Under the pieces are notes generated by a model. It did not search any database. It saw nothing but the letters and a program-made list of their open reading frames with translations, and was not told the origin of the DNA. Both the position numbers and the translations under genes were made by a program. Below, piece by piece: positions 7,720 to 14,241 of a DNA stretch of 18,203 nt. Position 1 is the first letter of the stretch, and each line of letters starts with the position of its first letter. The DNA is taken from positions 1 to 18,203 of the forward strand of contig QQUM01000347.1 of NCBI GenBank assembly GCA_008501545.1. Reading direction: 5' to 3'. The DNA is from Calditrichota bacterium (lineage in GTDB: Bacteria; Zhuqueibacterota; Zhuqueibacteria; Zhuqueibacterales; Geothermadaptataceae).

Positions 7720-9260
7720 TGCAGAGAAATCTTTTACTTTCAATTGTCTCAGCCCTTCTTCTTGGCTTGTCATTCGCTCCACTTCCACTAGGATTTCTTG
7801 CATATTGTTCACTTATTCCCTTTCTCATCCTGTTAAAAGATCTATCTTTTAAAGAGAGTTTTAAATGGGGATATATAACCGGTATTTTCATTAGCCTTTT
7901 CACAATTTATTGGATTGTGTTTCCAACATCACTTGGTGTGATTGCTGTGATCCTCGTGCATGCCTTATACTATGCACTTTTCGCTATATTCTATACGCAG
8001 ATTTCTAAAACATCCGATAATCTTGCACTTTTTGCAGTTCCATTTGTCTGGACAGCTATTGAATATGGAAAATCACTTGGTGAATTAGGATTTCCATGGG
8101 TTTCACTTGGTTATACACAATCTTATTATACTGCTTTCATCCAATATGCTGAATATACAAGTGTTTATGGCGTTTCTTTTTGGATATGCGTTTTAAATGT
8201 CGGTTTGTATTCAATTTATGTTTATCGAAAAAATAAAAAAATAGCTTTTACTACAGCGATTTTTTTAATTATACTTTTCCTTTTGCCATTAAGCGTTAAT
8301 AAAGAAGTTCAGAAAGGTAACAGTGGCAAGGTCAAAGTAGCCCTTGTTCAGGGAAATATTGACCCATACCAAAAATGGGAAAAGGAAAACAGGGAGAGAA
8401 GCTTTTTTTTGTACGATAGCCTCACAAAATCTATCGGGCATCAACAAGTTGATTTGATTATTTGGCCAGAAACGGCTACACCAGTATATCTCTTGCGCAG
8501 CCGAACAAAACTACCATGGGTTACCGGGCTTTCTGATTCATTAAACACACCAATTTTTACGGGAACTCCTGATTACGAATGGATCGACAAAAAGAATTAT
8601 AAAACTTTTAACTCAATTACTTTAATCGATAAAAAACAAGGTCCGTTTGAAGTCTATTCAAAAATGAAGCTTGTGCCATTTGGTGAACGTATTCCGTATC
8701 AGGATTACCTTTTTTTTATAAAATTGATTTTATCTAAATTTAACCTTGGTGAAGGAAACTTTTCACCAGGAGATGCGATAAAACTTTTCCGTCTCAGCAT
8801 GCGTCAAAATCCTAATAAAACTTTCCGGTTTGGTGGTGTTATTTGCTTTGAATCTATTTTTCCCGAGTTCGTTGGCGATGTGGTTAAGAGAGGGGCAGAG
8901 TTTATTGTAATCGTAACAAATGATGGTTGGTACAGCAGAACTGGTGCGCCTTATCAACATGCTCAAATGGCAGTCTTCCGAGCTATTGAAAATCGAACAC
9001 CAATTGCTCGTTGTGCAAATACTGGAATCAGCATGACAATCGATCAAAATGGGGCCATATTAAAACAAAGCGGAATTTTTGAAGAAGACGTCATCATTGA
9101 TGAATTTGAAACACGCACAAAACTTACATATTTTACAAAATACGGTCATGTCTTTTCAAAAATAGTTTCCGTAATAGCAGTAATACTTTTGATATTTGCA
9201 TATATTTTTCATAAGTACATTTTAAATGATAGAAGATCATCGGTTGAAGATAAATCGTAA
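7719..9260 (+). CDS. lnt: Apolipoprotein N-acyltransferase
   Basis: Lnt adds the third acyl chain to the N-terminal Cys of lipoproteins in the inner membrane, a step of diderm bacteria needed for export to the outer membrane. The protein has 513 residues. About six hydrophobic segments fill residues 5-195, followed by a periplasmic nitrilase-type domain (about 205-470) and a final membrane helix near 485-505. The catalytic triad is complete: Glu251 in IIWPETATP, Lys315 in the YSKMKLVPFGE block and Cys376 in GGVICFESIFPE. The ATG overlaps the stop of the preceding gene (TAATG), and its end overlaps the next gene by 35 bases, both signs of translational coupling. The lipoproteins encoded downstream (BamD-like, OPX) are natural substrates. 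Confidence 0.96.
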   Translation: MQRNLLLSIVSALLLGLSFAPLPLGFLAYCSLIPFLILLKDLSFKESFKWGYITGIFISLFTIYWIVFPTSLGVIAVILVHALYYALFAIFYTQISKTSDNLALFAVPFVWTAIEYGKSLGELGFPWVSLGYTQSYYTAFIQYAEYTSVYGVSFWICVLNVGLYSIYVYRKNKKIAFTTAIFLIILFLLPLSVNKEVQKGNSGKVKVALVQGNIDPYQKWEKENRERSFFLYDSLTKSIGHQQVDLIIWPETATPVYLLRSRTKLPWVTGLSDSLNTPIFTGTPDYEWIDKKNYKTFNSITLIDKKQGPFEVYSKMKLVPFGERIPYQDYLFFIKLILSKFNLGEGNFSPGDAIKLFRLSMRQNPNKTFRFGGVICFESIFPEFVGDVVKRGAEFIVIVTNDGWYSRTGAPYQHAQMAVFRAIENRTPIARCANTGISMTIDQNGAILKQSGIFEEDVIIDEFETRTKLTYFTKYGHVFSKIVSVIAVILLIFAYIFHKYILNDRRSSVEDKS

Positions 9261-10290
9261 CCATAGTATAGGCTTAAAATACTTAATCATATTTGTTTTT
9301 CTGCTAATTTCCTCACCGGTTCACGGACAAAAAAACATTTACTTACCGTCAAATCTTTCCAAAGTACGAGCGCTAGGACTAAGTGGTGCAGTCACTGCTG
9401 TTAGTGATAATATCGGTTCAAGCTCTTTTAATCCGGGAAACTACACATTTTACAGGGCACGGGATGGTTTCCGTTTTTCAGTAACACTCTCACCGCTTAT
9501 GCCTATACTCATTTCACGTGATCCGGATCGTTTTTTTGGAAATGCAAAATATGAGAGTAAAGACAAAATATATGCCGGTATCATCTCCCTTTTTAAAGGA
9601 TTGAACCTCAATTATCGAGGTTTAAATGTGGGATTGGTGCTTGGTGAGGCCACAGTCTTAAATCCTGATCAGACAGAGTTAAAGCATTTCATTTACAACC
9701 ACTCGCTTTACTGGAATCATACAAATTCATTAATGCTAAATTTTCAACTCGCTGAACAAGTCGCAATTGGAGCGGGCCTGCATCTAATTTATTATGAATC
9801 GGAGAATAAGAGGTTTTATGATTATGCGACATCTTATGGCATCATGATGCAACCGAAACCGCTTTTTCGTGTTGGTGTGAATATATTCAATTTGCCGTCG
9901 GATGTCCAAAAATCAAGAGAATTCTATGATGAAATACGGAATGAAGCAATCGGCATTGGAACCGCGATTTTCCTTCCATATAAAAATATGCTGAGTTTTG
10001 ATATACGAAATTTGGCGTTAGGTGGGAGTGCAGCACGTGAAAAGTTTCTTGTCGGCCTTGAGAATACGATCGCCGAACAACTCGCTTTTCGGGGGGGTAT
10101 TAAATTTCTTGATTTCTCATCACAGCCCGGCTATTCTTTTGGTATTGGCTTGCTAAGCTCGAATTTATACCATACTCTACAGTATAAATTAAATACAAAT
10201 AATTATTTAATAAACTATGCACTGGTTGTGGACAGCTATAATGATCAAAAATATTTTGTTCACTCATTTTCCATTACGGTACATCTATAG
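9226..10290 (+). CDS. PorV/PorQ-like (UPF0164-type) outer-membrane beta-barrel protein
   Basis: The 354-residue protein has a short basic N-terminus and then a hydrophobic signal segment LKYLIIFVFLLISSPVHG (about 17-34), with a likely signal peptidase I cut before QKN. The mature start, KVRALGLSGAVTAVSDN followed by SSSFNPG, matches the PorV/PorQ and UPF0164 pattern (aRalgmggAxtAvadd...NPA). The rest alternates polar and aromatic strands, and the C-terminus FVHSFSITVHL ends like a barrel strand. Homologues act in type IX secretion or fatty-acid-transporter-like barrels, but no specific role can be claimed. The ATG at 9226 lies inside lnt; a TTG at 9244 would give a shorter, more usual signal peptide. 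After the stop there are 69 bases before the next gene. Confidence 0.65.
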   Translation: MIEDHRLKINRNHSIGLKYLIIFVFLLISSPVHGQKNIYLPSNLSKVRALGLSGAVTAVSDNIGSSSFNPGNYTFYRARDGFRFSVTLSPLMPILISRDPDRFFGNAKYESKDKIYAGIISLFKGLNLNYRGLNVGLVLGEATVLNPDQTELKHFIYNHSLYWNHTNSLMLNFQLAEQVAIGAGLHLIYYESENKRFYDYATSYGIMMQPKPLFRVGVNIFNLPSDVQKSREFYDEIRNEAIGIGTAIFLPYKNMLSFDIRNLALGGSAAREKFLVGLENTIAEQLAFRGGIKFLDFSSQPGYSFGIGLLSSNLYHTLQYKLNTNNYLINYALVVDSYNDQKYFVHSFSITVHL

Positions 10291-10359
10291 ATTTGCTCGG
10301 AGGAAATACGTCGTATTGAAGATGTATATCCTTATTGCGTGTAATTTCCAGGTATATGT

Positions 10360-11004
10360 ATGAATTTAAGAAAGAAATTTTGTTTTTATCTTTATTTATT
10401 TATATTCCAAGCTTGTTCACTTACCGCACAGGATGAAAACTTAAAAACGAATGTGCAATATGTAAGGGAACAATTGGTTGCTGAAGCAGTTCGATTGCTT
10501 ACAATTCCTGAACTGGAGCAGTTTCAGTCTATTGTTATATTGAGTAAACTGAATGAACGTAATCAACAACCGATGCAATACTGGTTGGAATCAGTGTCCG
10601 AAGCTGCGCTTGAGTACCAAAAAACAGTTTTTTTAATAAGTAATCCAGATGACTCTCTGGTTACGAATCCAGAAAATTGCATTATTGAGTTTGAAATACA
10701 GCAGTGGAAATTTCTTGTGAAGGAAATTGAGAATAACCAATATGTTCAACAATTTCACTCGGAAATACGTGTTTTTGGCACACGGCTGAAGCACGAAGTT
10801 ATCTTGAGCCGTTTATTGACAATTGATTCGAATCGAATGATTGCTGATAAAAGACAACTTGAGTACGTCCAATCAGAAGCTGGTGGTTTTGCTCATTCAC
10901 TGCCTGAACGTGGATTCCGGCTTGCCGATGCAATGCAAACACTCATGGTTACTGGTGCAGTTTTGGGAACAGTTATGTTATTGTTTCATTATCGCAGCCA
11001 ATGA
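10360..11004 (+). CDS. Exported protein of unknown function with a C-terminal membrane anchor
   Basis: I do not recognise this 214-residue protein. It starts with KKFCFYLYLFIFQACSLTA, a signal peptide that could be cut after LTA (before QDEN); FQAC is only a poor lipobox. The middle is mixed alpha/beta. Its recurring features are an alternating strand CIIEFEIQQWKFLVKEI and a following EIRVFGTRLKHEVIL, which look like paired strands of a soluble domain. A hydrophobic stretch LMVTGAVLGTVMLLFHY (about 194-210) close to the C-terminus, followed by RSQ, should anchor it in the membrane with almost no tail. It lies between the PorV-like gene and the BamD-like gene (30 bases before the latter), so an envelope role is a fair inference. 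Confidence 0.7.
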   Translation: MNLRKKFCFYLYLFIFQACSLTAQDENLKTNVQYVREQLVAEAVRLLTIPELEQFQSIVILSKLNERNQQPMQYWLESVSEAALEYQKTVFLISNPDDSLVTNPENCIIEFEIQQWKFLVKEIENNQYVQQFHSEIRVFGTRLKHEVILSRLLTIDSNRMIADKRQLEYVQSEAGGFAHSLPERGFRLADAMQTLMVTGAVLGTVMLLFHYRSQ

Positions 11005-11034
11005 TACACAGTTTTTAAAAAGGATTGATATTTA

Positions 11035-11808
11035 ATGAAATTTAAATTTGTTCAATACGCTACATTCATGCTCATTTTACTCACTTTCTCTGCTTGTGGT
11101 GGCAGTAAAGACTTTAAGAAAATGACTGTTCGGCAGCGCCTAGATTATGCAAGAAAACTATTTGATGATAAGAAATACTTTGACGCCAAAAATCAATTCC
11201 AAATTTTAATTTTAAATAATCCAGGCAGTAGAATTATCGATGAAGCCCAATTCTACTATGCTGAATCATTTTTTGAATTAAAAGAGTATTTAACAGCTGC
11301 TGCAGAATATGAGCGACTCATGAATCGTTACCCGAATAGTGAATATCTTGATAATGCATCCTATAAACTTGGATTTTCATATTTTAATTTATCCCCAAAA
11401 CCGCAATTAGATCAAAAATATACATATCAGGCCATCGACCAGTTTCAACAATTTATGGATGAATTTCCCAACAGTGAGTTGGTAAATGATGTAACGAAGA
11501 AATTGCAGGAATGCCGTTCTAAGCTTGCCAGGAAGGAGTTCGATACGGGTGTACTTTATCGTAAAAGCAGCCATTTCAGCGCGGCTATCATCTCATTTGA
11601 TGATGTTCTCAAACGATTCTATGATACGAAATTTGCGGAACCATCCCTCTACTGGAAGGCGTACAGTCATTATGAACTGGGTGAACCCCAAAAAGCCCGC
11701 GATGCTGTAAATATCCTGTTAAAAAAATATCCTGATACGGATTTAAAAGACAAAGCGAAAGAATTAGCTGTTAAAATCAACGATGATCTGGAAAAATTAA
11801 GTAACTAA
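11035..11808 (+). CDS. bamD: BamD-like outer-membrane assembly lipoprotein (TPR)
   Basis: This 257-residue protein fits BamD/ComL, the essential lipoprotein of the BAM complex that inserts beta-barrel proteins into the outer membrane. A signal segment ends in LLTFSAC, a type II lipobox-like site with Cys21 as the lipid-bearing residue, followed by a GGS linker. The rest is built from TPR repeats. YARKLFDDKKYFDAKNQFQILILNNP is followed by DEAQFYYAESFFELKEYLTAAAEYERLMNRYPNSEYLDNASYKLG-type repeats, then repeats around AIDQFQQFMDEFPNSELV and AIISFDDVLKRFYDTKFA. The length and five-repeat layout agree with BamD. YfgM/CpoB-type TPR lipoproteins are the alternative. It is placed 15 bases before nadD and downstream of lnt and a barrel gene. 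Confidence 0.85.
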   Translation: MKFKFVQYATFMLILLTFSACGGSKDFKKMTVRQRLDYARKLFDDKKYFDAKNQFQILILNNPGSRIIDEAQFYYAESFFELKEYLTAAAEYERLMNRYPNSEYLDNASYKLGFSYFNLSPKPQLDQKYTYQAIDQFQQFMDEFPNSELVNDVTKKLQECRSKLARKEFDTGVLYRKSSHFSAAIISFDDVLKRFYDTKFAEPSLYWKAYSHYELGEPQKARDAVNILLKKYPDTDLKDKAKELAVKINDDLEKLSN

Positions 11809-11823
11809 TTACAAATCTTCTAT

Positions 11824-12420
11824 ATGCATTATAGAGTAGGATTGTTTGGTGGGACATTTGATCCTGTTCACAATGGTCATCTTGCGATTGCTCACAGTGC
11901 CATCAAACAATTAAATCTCCACCAAATTATTTTCCTGCCTGCTGGAAATCCTCCACACAAGCCTAATCAACCGTTAACCCAAAATAGTATTCGAAAGCAA
12001 ATGCTTGAGGTCTCAATTCGTCCGTTCGAATACTTCACCATTTCTGAATATGACTTAAATAAAAAATCCTATTGCTATACTATCGAGATGCTGCGTCATT
12101 TTACCAATTCGAAAATAGGAGAGAAAAGCGAATTCTATTTATTGGTTGGTGAGGATAGTCTCAGACAATTTCACAAGTGGTATCAGGTTGAGCGTATTCC
12201 AGAGTATGCCAGGATTGTAGTCTATCCTCGCGATCATGGAGAAAAGACAAGCTCGTCTGTATTCAAGTCTGACGAAATAATTTTTCTTGAAGCTCCAATT
12301 CATGATATTTCCTCAACAAAAATTAGGAATATGGTTCAAGCGGGCGAAAATATCACACAGCTTGTACCACCGGGTATAGAAAAAATTATTTTTGATCTTC
12401 GTTTATATAAAAATAATTAG
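11824..12420 (+). CDS. nadD: Nicotinate-nucleotide adenylyltransferase
   Basis: NadD transfers AMP from ATP to nicotinate mononucleotide, a late step in NAD synthesis, in the cytoplasm. Its 198 residues are the usual length. The nucleotidyltransferase signature GLFGGTFDPVHNGHL (6-20) contains the T/HxGH-type ATP-binding site (HNGH). LPAGNPPHKP (38-47) is the family's NaMN-binding loop, YLLVGEDSLRQFHKW carries the GxDxxxxxxxW-like block, and ISSTKIRN (162-169) is the second conserved ATP-binding motif. The start at 11824 has no strong ribosome binding site but lies 15 bases after the BamD-like gene and gives the standard N-terminus. It is the last gene of this run; two hairpins follow it. Confidence 0.96.
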   Translation: MHYRVGLFGGTFDPVHNGHLAIAHSAIKQLNLHQIIFLPAGNPPHKPNQPLTQNSIRKQMLEVSIRPFEYFTISEYDLNKKSYCYTIEMLRHFTNSKIGEKSEFYLLVGEDSLRQFHKWYQVERIPEYARIVVYPRDHGEKTSSSVFKSDEIIFLEAPIHDISSTKIRNMVQAGENITQLVPPGIEKIIFDLRLYKNN

Positions 12421-12425
12421 TTTCT

Positions 12426-12442
12426 GCAATCAATCAGATTGC
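12426..12442 (+). other. Short hairpin just after nadD
   Basis: GCAATC at 12426-12431 is repeated in inverted form as GATTGC at 12437-12442, with a five-base loop AATCA. It begins six bases after the nadD stop. No U tract follows, so it is not a classic terminator. It might protect the mRNA 3' end. The inverted repeat is seen directly; the function is a guess. Confidence 0.3.
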
Positions 12443-12492
12443 CCTTAATACTATGTTGTAAATTGAGATTGAGTCGTTTTGGAAATATAAAA

Positions 12493-12512
12493 AAATACTT
12501 CATAAAGTATTT
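12493..12512 (+). terminator. Possible AT-rich terminator hairpin after the nadD operon
   Basis: AAATACTT (12493-12500) and AAGTATTT (12505-12512) form a perfect eight-base-pair stem with a four-base loop CATA, preceded by an A-run and followed by ATTTAAATT. The flanking A and T runs make it look like a bidirectional weak terminator, although the stem has only two G-C pairs. It is the most likely end of the run that begins at the HU gene. Confidence 0.4.
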
Positions 12513-12790
12513 ATTTAAATTATTGAAATGAATGACTTTATGATGTGTTTACCTGCTGCGGAAAAAATACTTGATTTTCAAAATAGTATCCACTATTTTC
12601 TTCAGCAAATTTTAACTCAGTAGATGAATTAATAATAAAAATTTGCGGCGATTCTGCACCAATTCATCAAAAGGCTTTTATAGTTTTTTTATCACCAGTT
12701 CGTCTATAGAAATATCCATTATGTTCTGCTGACATCTGCCAGGAGTTTTAGTCTTGGGTTAATCAACCTTGTTTTTCTACGGGAGATATC

Positions 12791-13210
12791 ATGAGTTTGA
12801 AGTTTAACTTTGAAACAATCAATACAGATACAAAATTCATTGGAAACCCGAATACGCTAATTACAGTGGCTGGGACAAAATTTAATAATGAAAACGACGA
12901 GCTGCTCGAAGATTTATTTGATGGCTATTTTACATCGAACATAGAAGACTTTGATGATGATGACTCATGGCAGGAATCCGAACCTGAAGCTGATGACGAT
13001 TTAGACGATGATGTCGATGAAGATCTTGACGAAGATATAGATGATGATATAGATGAAGAATTGGACGACGATCTTGACGATGAATGGGATGATGAGTGGG
13101 ATGATGATGACGATGATGATGACTGGGATGATGATGATGAATGGGAAGAAGGAGACGATACAAATCCATTTGAAGACAGTGATGATTGGTATCGCGATGA
13201 TTGGGACTGA
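12791..13210 (+). CDS. Extremely Asp-rich low-complexity protein of unknown function
   Basis: The 139-residue protein has a normal-looking, mildly polar N-terminal part (1-50, starting SLKFNFETINTDTKF). Its C-terminal part is almost wholly acidic: 54 of the last 79 residues are Asp or Glu, mostly Asp, interrupted by single Leu, Ile and Val residues and then by evenly scattered Trp (60, 99, 103, 112, 118, 133, 138). No signal peptide or membrane segment is visible, so it is probably cytoplasmic. GGGAG five bases before the ATG supports translation, and the frame has a normal start and stop. Such tails can bind divalent cations, mimic nucleic acid, or serve as a basic-protein chaperone; none is proven here. 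It lies 66 bases before the biotin carrier gene and may share its transcript. Codon use is dominated by GAT, so it could arise by simple-repeat expansion. Confidence 0.75.
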   Translation: MSLKFNFETINTDTKFIGNPNTLITVAGTKFNNENDELLEDLFDGYFTSNIEDFDDDDSWQESEPEADDDLDDDVDEDLDEDIDDDIDEELDDDLDDEWDDEWDDDDDDDDWDDDDEWEEGDDTNPFEDSDDWYRDDWD

Positions 13211-13276
13211 TAATCCTGATCATTAACGGTCGAATAAAATGAACGCATCAAATGTTCTGAAACGGAGAAAATTGTA

Positions 13277-13780
13277 ATCAAATACATTGTTAATATCGAT
13301 CAATCGGAAATCCCGATCTCAATTCATGAAAATGATTCTCACTTTCTCGCTTCAGTTGGAAATGACAAATTCCTGGTTGAAGTTTTACAAATAGATAAAA
13401 AACGTTGCATTCTTAATATCGATGGAAAAATAACTGAGTTTTATTTTCCTGAAAACGAAAAGAGTCAATCTGTATCACTAAATAATAAAGTCGCCACAAC
13501 CACTGTGGACGACTTTTTTGTTTACGAACAAAGAAAAAAAATATATTCAGTATCCGCCGACAAGCAAGCAGACAGGGTATTATCACCTATGCCCGGATTA
13601 ATCGTTGATGTACTCCATTCTGTTGGTGATATGGTTAAAAAAGGCGAGAATATGATTATCCTTGAAGCCATGAAAATGGAGAATATAATCAAAGCACCCC
13701 ATGATGCTCGAATTAAATCCATCCATATAAACAAGAATCAGTCGGTTGACAAAGATCAAATCCTCCTGGAGTTTGAATAA
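13277..13780 (+). CDS. Biotin carboxyl carrier protein (no standard start codon)
   Basis: The last 70 or so residues are a biotinyl/lipoyl carrier domain: LSPMPGLIVDVLHSVGDMVKKGE, then ILEAMKMENIIKAP with the biotin-accepting Lys in EAMKM, ending ILLEFE. Such domains carry CO2 between a biotin carboxylase and a carboxyltransferase (acetyl-, propionyl-, pyruvate-type carboxylases or decarboxylases). The frame is open much further upstream and reads like the usual N-terminus (IKYIVNID, then strands and a linker). From the ATC at 13277 it would encode 167 residues, normal for this kind. There is no ATG, GTG or TTG in frame until GTG at 13505, which would leave only the carrier domain. ATC at 13277 lies nine bases after a CGGAG site; ATT at 13271 is the other candidate. 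No carboxylase subunits are next to it. Confidence 0.85.
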   Translation: MKYIVNIDQSEIPISIHENDSHFLASVGNDKFLVEVLQIDKKRCILNIDGKITEFYFPENEKSQSVSLNNKVATTTVDDFFVYEQRKKIYSVSADKQADRVLSPMPGLIVDVLHSVGDMVKKGENMIILEAMKMENIIKAPHDARIKSIHINKNQSVDKDQILLEFE

Positions 13781-13880
13781 CCATTCTCCAATAGTGTGTC
13801 GGCCTCACTTCTTTTTCATCAAATCCCTCCATTCCAATCGTTTGTACAAAATTCATGAGTTTAGGTTTTGTTATTTTCAT
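13713..13880 (-). CDS. Candidate small minus-strand ORF (55 aa), unrecognised
   Basis: On the minus strand an ATG at 13880-13878 opens 55 codons ending TAA at 13713. The first two thirds (MKITKPKLMN, then IGMEGFDEKEVRPTHYWRMV) are well mixed in composition and look like a real protein. The last third runs antisense into the 3' end of the biotin carrier gene for 68 bases, which argues against that part being conserved. Its ATG overlaps the stop of another minus-strand frame by the ATGA arrangement typical of coupled genes. I do not recognise it, and it may be chance or the remains of an older gene. Confidence 0.2.
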   Translation of the reverse strand: MKITKPKLMNFVQTIGMEGFDEKEVRPTHYWRMVIQTPGGFDLCQPTDSCLYGWI

Positions 13881-14046
13881 CTGAATTTGAATTTTTCAAA
13901 TTTCCCACCTGTAGTTGGATCGAAAAACCGTGGTTGAACTTCTATCTCACCTTTCGTGCATATTTACGTCGTTGCATGATAATCCTTTTTGCTGATTTCC
14001 GTGTTTTTCGAAAAAGTATGTAAATAATATTGTTATTGACGTGCAT
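13877..14046 (-). pseudogene. Candidate small minus-strand gene in two frames (frameshifted or chance)
   Basis: On the minus strand, ATG at 14046-14044 opens 34 codons to TAG at 13942; its second half is very basic (RKTRKSAKRIIMQRRKYARK). An inner ATG at 13977 has AAGGA seven bases before it. The frame one base back is open from 13963 to TGA at 13877 and ends FFDPTTGGKFEKFKFR. A single -1 shift at the AAAGG at about 13951 would fuse the two into a 56-residue protein. No good slippery heptamer is present, so a one-base loss would be the simpler explanation. Its stop overlaps the start of the next minus-strand ORF. This is a weak call from pattern only. Confidence 0.18.
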
Positions 14047-14089
14047 ACATGACTGCTATCCAGGTTGTGCTTCAGCAGTATTTTCTACT

Positions 14090-14137
14090 CGCTGCACAAG
14101 TAAACTGCCTGCAGGAAAGCAGCGGAAACTTTGCTGC
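14090..14137 (+). promoter_or_regulatory. Possible alternative hairpins in the leader of the polysaccharide operon
   Basis: CGCTGC (14090-14095) can pair with GCAGCG (14119-14124), enclosing the palindrome CCTGCAGG (14108-14115). The same GCAGC (14119-14123) can instead pair with GCTGC (14133-14137). The two stems exclude each other, which is how attenuators and some riboswitches are built. No U tract follows the second stem. Pairing is seen in the sequence; regulation is inference. Confidence 0.25.
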
Positions 14138-14211
14138 GAATACGCCTTTCTTGCATATTTGCATGACAAGTTTGTTTAAAAGATTTCAATATAGCGATTT
14201 ATGAGTTTTTC

Positions 14212-14241
14212 AGTGGAGGTAAGATTTCGAGTGGAGGCCAA
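14212..14241 (+). promoter_or_regulatory. Duplicated ribosome binding site before the FAD oxidoreductase gene
   Basis: AGTGGAGG occurs twice, at 14212-14219 and 14230-14237. The second copy places GGAGG four bases before the ATG at 14242 and decides that start. The first copy has no start codon in the right frame close behind it, so it may be a standby ribosome site or a leftover of a short duplication. Confidence 0.5.

Larger units (their letters stand above)
12421..12790. other. 370-base gap between nadD and the acidic-protein gene
   Basis: Besides the two hairpins described separately, this AT-rich gap shows no gene I can support. It presumably contains the promoter of the acidic-protein gene. 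I could not assign a -35/-10 pair with confidence. A good ribosome binding site, GGGAG at 12781-12785, sits five bases before the ATG at 12791. Confidence 0.5.
13781..14241. promoter_or_regulatory. 461-base gap; leader/promoter region of the polysaccharide operon
   Basis: On the + strand this gap has no gene I can support; it must hold the promoter and leader for the operon starting at 14242. It contains the perfect palindrome TTTTTCGAAAAA (14004-14015). Two motifs occur twice: TGCATATTT (13957-13965 and 14152-14160) and TTGCATGA (13972-13979 and 14159-14166). The GC-rich arms at 14090-14137 can form competing hairpins. No convincing -35/-10 pair was found. Minus-strand candidate ORFs in its left half are described separately. 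Confidence 0.45.

Noticed and set aside
12528..12623. Small plus-strand ORF of 31 codons in the gap after nadD
   Set aside because: No ribosome binding site and no recognisable feature; expected by chance in AT-rich DNA.
12667..12735. Minus-strand 22-codon frame ending GDKKTIKAF
   Set aside because: Too short and without a ribosome binding site; it looks protein-like but cannot be supported.
12930..13223. Minus-strand His/Arg-rich frame of 97 codons
   Set aside because: Another antisense reading of the same GAT repeat; no ribosome binding site or recognisable fold.
12925..13287. Minus-strand Ser-rich frame of 120 codons
   Set aside because: It is the antisense image of the GAT/GAC repeats in the acidic-protein gene (ATC/TCA runs); the + strand frame has a good ribosome binding site and a natural head.
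13746..13937. Plus-strand frame of 63 codons overlapping the end of the biotin carrier gene
   Set aside because: It starts inside the carrier domain in another frame with no ribosome binding site and has no protein-like motif.
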